A stretch of DNA of 46,462 nt from Burkholderia ambifaria (lineage in GTDB: Bacteria; Pseudomonadota; Gammaproteobacteria; Burkholderiales; Burkholderiaceae): NCBI RefSeq assembly GCF_001443045.1, contig NZ_LKPJ01000043.1:1-46462 (forward strand). The letters run 5' to 3'. Shown here in pieces: positions 8,440 through 16,994 of this stretch. The stretch's first letter is position 1; each line of letters opens with the position of its first letter. A program made the position numbers and the translations under genes. A model generated the notes under the pieces. That model was given only the letters and a program-made list of their open reading frames with translations, had not been told where the DNA came from and did no database searches.

Positions 8440-9306
8440 TCAGTCGCCGAACCCGATCTCCGCTTCGACGGACTGCCCGACCTCGAGCCACGCACCCGCG
8501 CCTTCGACGACGATCGCATTGATGCCGAACGTCAGCGCATTGTCATAGTTCGGATTCGCGCGATAGGTCTGCATCGTGTCGGTCGGCTCGTGCGGCCAGT
8601 CCGGGTTCGGCGTACCGGTGACCTGGTCGATCGTCGGCATCGGGCAGCGCGTGCACAGCTTCACGAGGCGCAGGCGCACGGGCGTCTCGCCGTCGGCGTC
8701 GAGATGCTCGACGAAATCCTCTTCATACGCATCGAGATCCGACACGACGATGTTCGGGCGGAAGCGGTTCATCGGGATCGCCGGCGCGCCTTTCGCGACG
8801 AGCTTCGCGTTCAGGTCGTCGAGCGACGACTGGCCGATCACGAGCAGCGGATAGCCGTCCGCGAACTGCGTGTGCGTGTCGATGTCACCGGTCCATTTGC
8901 GGTTGCAGCCGCGACGCGCGTCGGCGCTGAAGCGCGCGAGCTTCAACGGCGTGCCGAGGAATTCGGTGAGCCACGTGGCGGTGTCGGCGCCCGTGTCGAT
9001 CGCGTCGACGGTGTCGCGCCAGACGGTCGCGGCCATCTTCGGCGTGGCGGGCGTCGCGTCGCCGTCGAGCGGCGTGCGGATCTCGGGCATGCCCGGCGCG
9101 TTCAGCACGAGCGCATCGCTGTCGAGCGCGGTGCGGATCAGCGCGAGGCGCGGGTGCGTGCGCTGCGTGATCATCATCCCGTCCGGGGTGGTGATCAGCC
9201 AGTGGCGATCGTATGCGAGGCCCGTTTCGAGCAGTTGCGCGCGCGACAGCGCGATGCCGGCGCAGGACTTGATCGGGTAGATGAAGAGTTCGGAGATGGC
9301 TGGCAT
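8440..9306 (-). CDS. MOSC-domain protein with N-terminal beta-barrel domain
   Basis: A 288-residue protein beginning MPAISELFIYPIKSCAGIAL, the MOSC N-terminal domain, followed by the MOSC fold with its conserved cysteine in CTRCPMPTIDQVTGTPNPDW. Relatives (YcbX, mARC) use a molybdenum cofactor to reduce N-hydroxylated compounds, and others handle sulfur for cofactor maturation. A weak ribosome site precedes 9306; eight extra codons could be added upstream. It is convergent with the kinase gene and lies 92 bp downstream of the sulfonate operon on the same strand. Family is certain, substrate unknown. Confidence 0.88.
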   Translation of the reverse strand: MPAISELFIYPIKSCAGIALSRAQLLETGLAYDRHWLITTPDGMMITQRTHPRLALIRTALDSDALVLNAPGMPEIRTPLDGDATPATPKMAATVWRDTVDAIDTGADTATWLTEFLGTPLKLARFSADARRGCNRKWTGDIDTHTQFADGYPLLVIGQSSLDDLNAKLVAKGAPAIPMNRFRPNIVVSDLDAYEEDFVEHLDADGETPVRLRLVKLCTRCPMPTIDQVTGTPNPDWPHEPTDTMQTYRANPNYDNALTFGINAIVVEGAGAWLEVGQSVEAEIGFGD

Positions 9307-9398
9307 GACGCTGGCTGACAAAGGCGGGATGGTCGAATCGCGATTGTGCCAGATCGTGCGAAAGCCGTTCGGGCGGTCGTACGCCGCCGCGCGGCCGG

Positions 9399-10355
9399 TC
9401 ACGCGAGCGCGAAGCCGAGGTCGAAGGTCGCGCGCACGTCGAGCGGCTGGCGCAGCAGCCCCGCCTTCAGGTAGAAGTCGGCCGTGCGCTGCTGACCGGC
9501 GATTACCGTCGCGTCGATCGGTAGCCAGCGCGTGTTGCGGCGCTCGAACTGCAGCTTCGCGGCCGCCGACGGGATGCCGATGATGCGCGCAAGTGCCGCG
9601 GAATACGCGTCGACGTGCCGGTACGACCAGACCTGCGCGCGCACGACGCGTTGCAGGAAGTCGTGCAGTACGTCGCGCTTCGACGCGATCGCAGCGTCGG
9701 TCGCCGCGACGTAGCTCAAGCCCGACCACAGGCCCCGACCGTTGACCAGCACGCGCGCGCGACCGCTCGTTTCGGCGAGGGCGGTATAGGGCTCCCACGT
9801 CGCCCACGCGTCGATCGAACCGGTTGCGAGCGCAAGCATCGTGTCGGCCGGCGGCAGGAAGCGGAACGATACGGCATCGGGCGGCAGGCCGGCCGCGTCG
9901 AGCGCCTTCAGCGTGACGAAATGGCCGATCGAGCCGCGCGTGGTGCCGATGCGCTTGCCTTTCAGGTCGGCGGCGCCTTGCAGCGTGGCGTCCGGCCGCA
10001 CGAGCACGGCGGTGCCGTACGGGTCGGAGCGGTTCGCGCCGATCACCTTGATGCGGGCGCCCGACGCGAGCGCGAAGATCACCGGCGCGTCGCCGATCGG
10101 TCCGCAGTCGACGGCCGCCGCGTTCAGCGCTTCGGCCAGCGGCGCGGCGGCCGGGAATTCGGTCCACGCGATGTCGTACGCGAGGCCGTTCAGTTCACCG
10201 GCCGCTTCGAGCAGCGCGCGCAGCCCGCCTTTCTGGTCGCCGGCCCGCAGCAGCGGCCGCGCGCCCGATTGCGCATGGAGTGCGGCCGGAGCGGCGGTGA
10301 TGGCGGCGGCGAGGGTGCCTGCTTGTGCGAGGAAGTGGCGTCGGGTCGGATTCAT
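9399..10355 (-). CDS. Second SsuA/NrtA-like periplasmic binding protein of the sulfur operon
   Basis: A 318-residue binding protein with a twin-arginine-like leader (TRRHFLAQAGTLAAAITAAP). The mature part has the aliphatic-sulfonate binding pattern: LRAGDQKGGLRALLEAAGEL at the start, KGKRIGTTRGSIGHFVTLKAL in the middle, and PADTMLALATGSIDAWATWEPYT, the usual WATWEPY motif of SsuA. It is the last gene of the operon and has no permease of its own. It may serve the permease encoded at 12444-13532 with a different ligand range. The start at 10355 is chosen from the leader. Confidence 0.85.
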   Translation of the reverse strand: MNPTRRHFLAQAGTLAAAITAAPAALHAQSGARPLLRAGDQKGGLRALLEAAGELNGLAYDIAWTEFPAAAPLAEALNAAAVDCGPIGDAPVIFALASGARIKVIGANRSDPYGTAVLVRPDATLQGAADLKGKRIGTTRGSIGHFVTLKALDAAGLPPDAVSFRFLPPADTMLALATGSIDAWATWEPYTALAETSGRARVLVNGRGLWSGLSYVAATDAAIASKRDVLHDFLQRVVRAQVWSYRHVDAYSAALARIIGIPSAAAKLQFERRNTRWLPIDATVIAGQQRTADFYLKAGLLRQPLDVRATFDLGFALA

Positions 10356-10405
10356 CGTGAAGTTCGGTCGAGCGGGGAAACGGTTCGGGGATTCAGTTCG
10401 GAGAT

Positions 10406-11587
10406 TCAGTGCGGAAGCCCGGCCTGCACGTCGCGCACGGGTTCGGCATCCACGCGCAGCAGCAGCGCGGTCAGCGGATCGACGTTCGGGGTCGCAGCCG
10501 ACGGTCGCGCGGCGGCATCCGAGCGGCACAGCAGGTCGGATGCCGACCAGCCCGCGCTGCCCGGCAACGCGCGCGCCCGCAGCCAGCCGCGCCGGTCGGC
10601 GAGCAGTTGCGTGCCGCCGAACGTAGCGGGCGGCACGCCCGCGATCGTCGCGAACGCGTGCCATGCATCGGGCGTCGATGCGACACAGTTCGCGCGCGGG
10701 CCGGTGGCCCGCAGTGCAAGCGTGTCGTCGGCAACGACGAGCAGCGTCTGCCAGCGCGGGTCTTCCTGCGGCGGCGTGCCGCCCGGCGCGAGCGCGACGA
10801 CGCGCACGCGCTGGCCTTCGCGCCAGCGCTCGAGCGGTTGTGGCGTGGCGTTGCCGCAGCGCACGTCGAGCGCCGGCAGCGGAACGGGCACGGGCCACGC
10901 GCCTTCCGCCCGCGCGCCGCTGCCGGCCGACAGCGCTTTCAGGTAATCGAGCACGGCCCATGTGTCGGCCGGGCCGAGCGTCGCGGCAAAGCCCGGCATC
11001 GATGCCGCGCCGCGTGCGTCGCGCGTGCCGTGCCGCACGCGCCAGTACAGTTCGCCGTCGAGCCGCCGGGCGAGCAGCGCGCCCGCGAAGGTCGGCGGCC
11101 AGTGCGCGAGCGTCGCGGCGAGCGGCCCTTCGCCGCGGCCGTCCGCGCCGTGACAGGCCGCGCAATGCTGCGCATACAGGTGCGCGCCGCGCATCACGTT
11201 CGCGACGGAAAACGGCACGGGGCTGCGCTGGAAACTGGTGGGCACCGCAGGCGCGAGCCACAGCGACGCCGGCGGCCACGGCGCGAACCACGCCACGGCC
11301 AGCGCGGCGATTGCCGATGCGGCACGCCACTTGCGCGACACGAGTGCGATGCAGCCGAGCGCCACGGCGAGCGCGGTCGCCGTGCCCGCTAACGCGAGCT
11401 GGCGCGTGAGTCCCGCATCGATGCGCAGCGTTTCGAGCGCGATCCGGTGCGCCCAGGGCCACGTGGCCTGTCCGTCGGCATCGCCGGTCAGGCCGGCCGC
11501 ATGCAGCACGCGAGCGAACGCGATCTGCGCGCGATAGAGCAGTTGCAGGAACAGGCGCGCCCAGTCGGCGAACGGCGGCGCGTTCAT
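10406..11587 (-). CDS. Membrane-anchored c-type cytochrome with unrecognised C-terminal domain
   Basis: A 393-residue protein carrying one heme-c motif, CAACH (Cys142, Cys145, His146), in a typical class I cytochrome stretch (GAHLYAQHCAACHGADGRGE). Met197 in SMPGF is the probable distal ligand. Two hydrophobic helices precede it (about residues 65-84 and 88-104), so the heme domain should face the periplasm. Residues from about 240 to the end (PALDVRCGNATPQPL onward) match no family I recognise. It lies 50 bp after the ATPase gene and 50 bp before the second binding protein, all on one strand. A cytochrome inside a sulfonate-type importer operon is unusual; electron transfer to or from a periplasmic sulfur oxidoreductase is a guess. 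Confidence 0.75.
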   Translation of the reverse strand: MNAPPFADWARLFLQLLYRAQIAFARVLHAAGLTGDADGQATWPWAHRIALETLRIDAGLTRQLALAGTATALAVALGCIALVSRKWRAASAIAALAVAWFAPWPPASLWLAPAVPTSFQRSPVPFSVANVMRGAHLYAQHCAACHGADGRGEGPLAATLAHWPPTFAGALLARRLDGELYWRVRHGTRDARGAASMPGFAATLGPADTWAVLDYLKALSAGSGARAEGAWPVPVPLPALDVRCGNATPQPLERWREGQRVRVVALAPGGTPPQEDPRWQTLLVVADDTLALRATGPRANCVASTPDAWHAFATIAGVPPATFGGTQLLADRRGWLRARALPGSAGWSASDLLCRSDAAARPSAATPNVDPLTALLLRVDAEPVRDVQAGLPH

Positions 11588-11637
11588 CGGCGCGGTCCTT
11601 GCCGCGCACCGGCCATCCTGCGAAGGGAACCGCGCAT

Positions 11638-12450
11638 CTACCAGCTCGCATCGAGCCCGAGATGCCGCAGCGCTTCATGGCGCAGCCCGGCGAGACGCGG
11701 GTCGCCGCGATGGCGCGGATAGGGCAGGTCGACGCGCAGTTCCGCGACGATGCGTGCAGGGCGCGGCCCGAACACGATCACGCGCTGCGCGAGAAACAGC
11801 GCTTCCTCGACATCGTGCGTGACGAGCAGCGCGGAGAATCCGTCGCGTTGCCACAGCGCGGTCAGCTCGGCCTGCATCGTCAACCGCGTCAGCGAATCGA
11901 GCTTGCCGAGCGGTTCGTCGAGGATCAGCAGGCGCGGATCGTTGACGAGCGCGCGGGCGAGCGCGACACGCTGCGCCATCCCGCCCGACAGCTGATGCGG
12001 AAACACGTTCGAGAATTCCTGCAGCCCGACGCGCGCGAGCGCATCGTCGACGCGATGCTGCGCGGTGCGTGCCACGCCGCGCGCTTCGAGGCCAAGCGCG
12101 ACGTTCGCGCGCACGCGGCGCCACGGGTAGAGCGTCGGATCCTGGAACACGACGATGCGCGACGGATCGGGCCGTTCGATCGGCGCGCCGTCCTGCGCAA
12201 TCGTGCCTTGCCGCGCGGCGTCGAGGCCCGCGACGAGCCGCAGCAGCGTCGATTTTCCGCAGCCGCTCGGGCCGAGCAGCGCGACGAATTCGCCGGCCGC
12301 GACCGACAGCGTGACGTCGTCGAGCACCGGCAGCGGGCCGCCGGGGCCGTCGAACGCATGGCTCACGCGGCGGATGTCGATGCGCGCGCCGCGCGGCGGC
12401 GTGGCGGGGGGCGTGGCAACGGACGGTTCGAGAACGGCGGTGCTTACCAT
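11638..12450 (-). CDS. SsuB/TauB-like ABC transporter ATP-binding protein
   Basis: A 270-residue ATPase of the nitrate/sulfonate/taurine class. Walker A GPSGCGKST is at 60-68, Q-loop VFQDPTLYPW, signature LSGGMAQR at 154-161, and Walker B LLILDEP near 174-180. QDPTLYPW with a following RRVRANVALGL is characteristic of SsuB/TauB. An N-terminal extension of about 20 Pro/Ala/Thr residues precedes the domain. It overlaps the permease gene by 7 bp (ATGGTAA), so the two are co-translated. Confidence 0.92.
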   Translation of the reverse strand: MVSTAVLEPSVATPPATPPRGARIDIRRVSHAFDGPGGPLPVLDDVTLSVAAGEFVALLGPSGCGKSTLLRLVAGLDAARQGTIAQDGAPIERPDPSRIVVFQDPTLYPWRRVRANVALGLEARGVARTAQHRVDDALARVGLQEFSNVFPHQLSGGMAQRVALARALVNDPRLLILDEPLGKLDSLTRLTMQAELTALWQRDGFSALLVTHDVEEALFLAQRVIVFGPRPARIVAELRVDLPYPRHRGDPRLAGLRHEALRHLGLDASW

Positions 12451-13532
12451 TTGACGGTTCCTTTCTGCCACGCGAGCACACGGTCGCGCACGGCGAACAG
12501 CAGCGCGATCAACCCGGAAAACAGCAGCGCCATCACGATCAGCGCCGCATACATGTTCACGTACGATGCCCAGCCCTGCGCCCAGCTCAGGTACCAGCCG
12601 AGTCCCGACTTGACGCCCATCATCTCGGCGACGACGAGCACCGTGAACGACGCGCTCAACCCCATGAAGATGCCGACGAACACGTGCGGCAGCGCGGCCG
12701 GAATCGCGACGCGCAACACCAGGAACCGCGCGTTCGCGCCGAGCGTGCGCGCGACGTCGTAGTACTGCCGGTTCACGCTCGCGACGCCCGACCACGTCAG
12801 CACCGCGACCGGGAAGCCGGTCGACAGTGCGATCAGGAACGCCGCCGCCGAGTAGCTCGTCGGAAAGAAGTAGAACGTGAGCGGCAGCAGCGCGGTGGCC
12901 GGCACGGGGCCGAGCACGCGCAGCACCGGATGCACCCAGTAGCCGATGCGGCGCGACCAGCCGATCGACACGCCGACCGCGAACCCGACCGCGACGCCGT
13001 ACGCAAACCCGAGCGCGAGCAGCTTCAGCGTATTGCCGGCGCTGCCGGCGAGGCGCGGCCAGTCGTCGATGTAGACCTCGATCAGCGCCTGCGGCGGCGC
13101 GAAGAACGGCGTCGGCAGCCAGCCGGTCTTCGCCGTGACGATTTCCCACGCGGCGAGCACGAGCGGCAGCGCGACGAGCCACGGGCCGGCCGCGCGCACG
13201 CGGGCGAGCCGTGCGCGCGTGGCCGGCACGCGATGGCCGAGCGTCGCCGCGATCAGCAGCAGCGCGGCGATGCTCCACGCGGCGGTGCCGAACGTGTCGG
13301 TGTACGCCCAGTCGGTGAAGCCGACGACGCGGTTCGGCCACAGATGCGTGATCGCGCCGAGCACGGCCCACGCAAGCGCCGCGGCGACGCCGGTCGGCCA
13401 GGTGCGCGCACGGCGGGCTTCGGCCGCGAGCGTCGCGTCGCAGGCCGTGCAGGCGGCACGGGGCGTAGCGGCAGCAGTGGCGGCCGGGGCCGACGCGGTG
13501 CGGGCGGTGGACGTGTGTTCGATCGTCGACAT
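12444..13532 (-). CDS. SsuC/TauC-like ABC transporter permease, N-terminally extended
   Basis: A 362-residue inner-membrane permease of the sulfonate/taurine class. The standard domain starts near WLVALPLVLAAWEIVTAKTG and includes the EAA loop (ARTLGANARFLVLRVAIPAALPHVF). About 110 extra N-terminal residues include a Cys-containing polar stretch (ACTACDATLAAEARR) and two further hydrophobic helices; the usual SsuC is about 260 residues, so this is an extended form. The start at 13532 lies 4 bp after the binding-protein stop; an in-frame ATG eight codons upstream would overlap that gene. Confidence 0.9.
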   Translation of the reverse strand: MSTIEHTSTARTASAPAATAAATPRAACTACDATLAAEARRARTWPTGVAAALAWAVLGAITHLWPNRVVGFTDWAYTDTFGTAAWSIAALLLIAATLGHRVPATRARLARVRAAGPWLVALPLVLAAWEIVTAKTGWLPTPFFAPPQALIEVYIDDWPRLAGSAGNTLKLLALGFAYGVAVGFAVGVSIGWSRRIGYWVHPVLRVLGPVPATALLPLTFYFFPTSYSAAAFLIALSTGFPVAVLTWSGVASVNRQYYDVARTLGANARFLVLRVAIPAALPHVFVGIFMGLSASFTVLVVAEMMGVKSGLGWYLSWAQGWASYVNMYAALIVMALLFSGLIALLFAVRDRVLAWQKGTVKW

Positions 13533-13536
13533 CGCG

Positions 13537-14571
13537 TCACCCCAGCACGTTCGCATAGACCTGCTGCGCGAAGCGCTGCGGGTCGGTGCTCTTCTTCAGC
13601 ACGTTGATCCGGCGGAAATCGTCCGCATAGAACGCGATTTCCTGCTGCAGGTCGACGTTGGTCGGGTGGTGCGTATAGGTCAGCGTCGCGTACAGCTTGC
13701 GCAGGTCGTCCGGGCTGATCTTCGGTGAATACTTCGCGAACGCCTTCGCGGCTTCGTTCGGGTTGTCGTGCGTGTACTCGGTGGCCTGCACGATCGAGCG
13801 CGCGAGCGCGGCGGCCGCCGGCCGGTCGTTGCGCACGAGGTCGCCGCGCGCGCCGATCACGCAGCACACCTTGCGCGCGTATTCGCCGGACAGGTTCGTC
13901 GCGAGTTCGGTATACGCGCCGTTGCTGCGTTTCTCGAGCAGGTAGAGGTTCGGGTCGCCGTCGGCGATCGCCTGGATCTCGCCCTTGTCGACCGCGACGC
14001 CGAGCAGGTCGGCCGGATACTGCCGCCATGTGATGTCGCGCTCGGGATCGATGCCGTTCTTCGCGAGCAGGATCGAGAAGAAGTGCTTGCCGGGCGCGGC
14101 GAGATCGCTGACGCCGACCGTCTTGCCCTTCAGCGCCTGCAGCGTCGTGACGCCGGCCGTCTTCGCGCCGACGAGCCGCACGCAGCCGCCGTGCGAGCTG
14201 CCGATGATCTTCACGTCGAAGCCGGCTTCGAGCGGCTTCAGCCACCGGTGGATCATCCCGACCGCCGCGTCGGCCTTGCCGGTCGCGATCGATTCGAGCA
14301 ACTGGTCGGTCGATCCGCTGTAGTTGATCAGATCGACCTTCAGCCCGTTCTTCTCGAAGAAGCCGTGCTCCTGCGCGACGACGATCGGCGTCAGGCAGAA
14401 CGCGTTCTGATTCCACGCGAACGTGAGCTTCTTCAGCGGCGGCGCGGACCAGGCCTTGCGGCCGAGCGTGATCGCCGGCGCGGCGAGCGCGGCGGCGCCG
14501 GCCGCGCGCAGCAGCCGGCGGCGCTTGTCGTCAGGGGCGCCGGTCGGCGCGGGTGCGGTGGTTTCGGTCAT
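13537..14571 (-). CDS. SsuA/TauA-like periplasmic substrate-binding protein
   Basis: A 344-residue binding protein with a twin-arginine-type leader (DKRRRLLRAAGAAALAAPA). The mature protein has the family pattern LTFAWNQNAFCLTPIVVAQ, then EHGFFEKNGLKVDLINYSGS and LLESIATGKADAAVGMIHRW. It is the principal binding component of the importer and is placed directly before its permease (4-bp gap). In the operon it follows a monooxygenase and an aldolase, which points to an organosulfur compound such as a sulfonate or sulfate ester. The ligand cannot be named. Confidence 0.9.
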   Translation of the reverse strand: MTETTAPAPTGAPDDKRRRLLRAAGAAALAAPAITLGRKAWSAPPLKKLTFAWNQNAFCLTPIVVAQEHGFFEKNGLKVDLINYSGSTDQLLESIATGKADAAVGMIHRWLKPLEAGFDVKIIGSSHGGCVRLVGAKTAGVTTLQALKGKTVGVSDLAAPGKHFFSILLAKNGIDPERDITWRQYPADLLGVAVDKGEIQAIADGDPNLYLLEKRSNGAYTELATNLSGEYARKVCCVIGARGDLVRNDRPAAAALARSIVQATEYTHDNPNEAAKAFAKYSPKISPDDLRKLYATLTYTHHPTNVDLQQEIAFYADDFRRINVLKKSTDPQRFAQQVYANVLG

Positions 14572-14607
14572 CGTGTGGTCTCCGGTTCCGGTCGTGCGGA
14601 AGGGCGC

Positions 14608-15453
14608 TCAGTCGAGCAGGTCGGGTTCGTCGGCGACGACGCGCGCGAACAGGCTGTCGAACGCATGCAATGCGCCCTCGGGGCCGCCAATCTGGCCGTG
14701 CGTGTGCTGCGCGGTCGCGTGATCGATCGGTTGCGGCGTGCCGGCCGCTTCGGCCAGCAATTGCGTGTGCGCCGCATTGTCGAGTGCGATGTACCACCAC
14801 GCGGCGGCCTCGACCGTCGGGCCGGCCGTCAGGATTCCGTGGTTCTTCAGGATCACGCCCTTGTGCGTGGTGCCGTCGGGCTTTGCGAGCGCATGCGCGA
14901 TTCGCGCGCCTTCGCTCGTATCGACGACCATGCCCGTGAAGTCGTCGAACAGCGCGTGGTCCTCGTAGAACACGCACGCGTCCTGCGTCAGCGGATCGAG
15001 CGGGCGGCCGAGCGTCGACCATGCCTTGCCGTAGGTCGAATGCGTATGCGCGGCCGCGACGATGTGCGGATGCGCATCGTGAATCGCCGCATGGATCGCG
15101 AACGCGGCCTTGTTCAGCGGCCGGTCGCCGATCGCGGTTTCGCCGCGCGCGTTGACGAGCAGCAGGTCCGACACCCTGATCCGCGAGAAATGCACGCCGA
15201 GCGGATTCACCCAGAAGTGGTCGGGCAGTTCCGGATCGCGCGCGGTGATGTGGCCGGCGAGGCCCGATGCGAAGCCAAAGCGCGCGAACAGGCGGAACGC
15301 GGCCGCGAGCCGCTCCTGCCGGTGGCGGCGCTCGGCGGCGACGTCGACGCGCGGCGCGGGCGGATCGAACCAGAAATGCTGGCGCGGCGTATCGGCGAGT
15401 ACGAGACCCGACGCGGTGCGCGCGGGCAAGGACGAGGACAGGACGGCGGACAT
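14608..15453 (-). CDS. Class II aldolase/adducin family protein
   Basis: A 281-residue class II aldolase/adducin fold protein. It keeps the metal-binding set: HTH in AAAHTHSTYGKAW (His136, His138) and a further histidine in ILKNHGILTAG. Members cleave sugar-phosphate or hydroxy-acid carbon-carbon bonds or act as decarboxylases or dehydratases. It sits between the SsuD-like monooxygenase (21 bp upstream) and the importer genes (36 bp downstream), so it probably processes the carbon skeleton or an aldehyde left after desulfonation. That role is inference; the family call is firm. Confidence 0.88.
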   Translation of the reverse strand: MSAVLSSSLPARTASGLVLADTPRQHFWFDPPAPRVDVAAERRHRQERLAAAFRLFARFGFASGLAGHITARDPELPDHFWVNPLGVHFSRIRVSDLLLVNARGETAIGDRPLNKAAFAIHAAIHDAHPHIVAAAHTHSTYGKAWSTLGRPLDPLTQDACVFYEDHALFDDFTGMVVDTSEGARIAHALAKPDGTTHKGVILKNHGILTAGPTVEAAAWWYIALDNAAHTQLLAEAAGTPQPIDHATAQHTHGQIGGPEGALHAFDSLFARVVADEPDLLD

Positions 15454-15474
15454 GATCGGCGGCTCCCCTTCGCG

Positions 15475-16560
15475 TCAGGCGGCACGGCGCGCCGCGTCGC
15501 GTGCCGCGACGGCGCTGCGTACGCGCGGAATCAGTTCACGGCCATAGTCGATCGCGTCTTCCAGCGGATCGAAACCGCGAATCAGGAACGTCGTCACGCC
15601 GAGGTCGTAGTAGTCGAGCAGCGCGTCGGCGACCTGTTCGGGCGTGCCGACCAGCGCGGTCGAATTCGAGCGCGCGCCGGTGAGTTTCGCGATCTCGGTC
15701 CACAGCCGCTTGTCGACGCGCGAGCCGCGTTCGGCCGCGGCAAGCAGGCGCCGCGCGCCTTCGCTCTGCTGCGGGCCGCCGGTGCCGAGGCCGGCCGCTT
15801 CCCGCAGCCGGCGCGTTTCGTCGAGGATCCGGTGTGCGCGCGCCCACGCTTCGTCCTCGGTCGCCGCGAGGATCGGCCGGAACGACACGGAGAAGCGCAC
15901 CTGCCGGCCGTGCTGCGCAGCTTCGGCGCGCACGCGCGTCGTCAGGTCGCGGACCTGGTCGAGCGATTCGCCCCACAGCGCATAGACGTCCGCGTGCTTG
16001 CCGGCGACTTCCAGCGCCGCTTCCGATGCGCCGCCGAAGTAGATCGGCACGTGCGGCCGCTGGAACGGCTTCACTTCCGAAAAGCCCTGCTTGAAGCGGT
16101 AGTGCGCGCCGTCGTGGTCGAACGGCTGCGTTTCGGTCCAGATGCGTCGCAGGATGCCGAGGTATTCGTCGGTGCGTGCATAGCGCGCGTCGTGATCGAG
16201 GAAATCGCCGTCGCGCTGCTGCTCGCTGTCCGAGCCGCCGGAGATGAAGTGCACGGCGAGCCGGCCGCGGCTGAACTGGTCGAGCGTCGCGATCTGCCGA
16301 GCGGCGAGCGTCGGCGCGGTGAATCCCGGGCGATGCGCGAGCATGAAATGGATGCGTTCGGTCGCGGCTGCCGCGAACGCGATCGTCAGCGTCGCCGACG
16401 GGCCGGTCGAGTGGTGCGGGACGAGGATCCGGTCGAAGCCGGCCGTTTCGTGGGCACGTGCGAAGTCGCGCACGTAGTCGGGGTCGACGACGGGGCCGGC
16501 AGGCGGATGGATTTCCGACTGCTTCTGGCTCTGGATCATGCCGATGAATTCGACGCTCAT
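15475..16560 (-). CDS. SsuD-like FMNH2-dependent alkanesulfonate-type monooxygenase
   Basis: A 361-residue luciferase-like monooxygenase. The hallmark strings of SsuD are present: a PHHSTGPS segment, FMLAHRPGFTAPTLAARQIATL, VHFISGGSDSEQQRDGDFL and YFGGASEAALEVAGKHADVY. These enzymes use reduced flavin and oxygen to split a sulfonate into sulfite and an aldehyde. It is the promoter-proximal gene of the operon running down to 9399. No flavin reductase partner is visible in the window, so one must come from elsewhere. The preferred substrate may differ from E. coli SsuD. Confidence 0.9.
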   Translation of the reverse strand: MSVEFIGMIQSQKQSEIHPPAGPVVDPDYVRDFARAHETAGFDRILVPHHSTGPSATLTIAFAAAATERIHFMLAHRPGFTAPTLAARQIATLDQFSRGRLAVHFISGGSDSEQQRDGDFLDHDARYARTDEYLGILRRIWTETQPFDHDGAHYRFKQGFSEVKPFQRPHVPIYFGGASEAALEVAGKHADVYALWGESLDQVRDLTTRVRAEAAQHGRQVRFSVSFRPILAATEDEAWARAHRILDETRRLREAAGLGTGGPQQSEGARRLLAAAERGSRVDKRLWTEIAKLTGARSNSTALVGTPEQVADALLDYYDLGVTTFLIRGFDPLEDAIDYGRELIPRVRSAVAARDAARRAA

Positions 16561-16994
16561 CTGGGTCTCCGATGCAAGGACGGCCCGACACGGCTAGCGA
16601 CGGCCGGCAGGGGCGGGGATGGAGCGCAGATTACCGTCGGGATCATGCGGAATGGAAATAATCAATCCCGATTTGAATATCAGATTTGCATGGTTTGGGT
16701 GCGTGTGCGTTGCGCATACGCTGTGGGCTCGAGATCGGATCGAAAGGGCGCCGCCCGAGTGTTCGCGGGGCTTATGCGCGTGACAGGAACCGGATCGGCA
16801 TGCGATTCGCGGTCGATTCGAATGCGGATGCATGCACGACACATGCTCACGATCATGTCCGCGAATCTACGGCCGGCCGCTGCCGGCTTCACCAGCCGCC
16901 GCGCCAGTTGCCGATCGATCTCCGCTGTTACCGCTATTACGTTACCCAGACACCCAGACACCCAGCTACCCAGTCACCGAGGGAATCCGTACCG
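16561..16994. promoter_or_regulatory. Divergent control region of the organosulfur locus (434 bp, no gene)
   Basis: This region separates the SsuD-like operon on the minus strand from the SfnB-like gene on the plus strand. An AT-rich island at about 16650-16690 (GGAAATAATCAATCCC and GATTTGAATATCAGATTT) stands out in otherwise GC-rich DNA and probably holds the operon promoter. No confident -35/-10 pair could be assigned. I found no credible small gene. A short tandem repeat lies at its right end. Confidence 0.55.
16944..16975. repeat. Four tandem copies of an 8-bp unit (ACCCAGNY)
   Basis: The units are ACCCAGAC, ACCCAGAC, ACCCAGCT and ACCCAGTC, end to end, finishing 20 bp before the start codon of the SfnB-like gene. 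It lies where a ribosome-binding leader would be and could be a slippage-prone 5' UTR; no function is established. Confidence 0.8.

Noticed and set aside
16690..16720. Possible sigma-54 promoter (GG/GC elements) before the SfnB-like gene
   Set aside because: The GG and GC are 12 rather than 10 bp apart and no sigma-54 activator gene is present.
16944..16975. Short tandem units considered as a CRISPR array
   Set aside because: Units are 8 bp with no spacers and no cas genes nearby.
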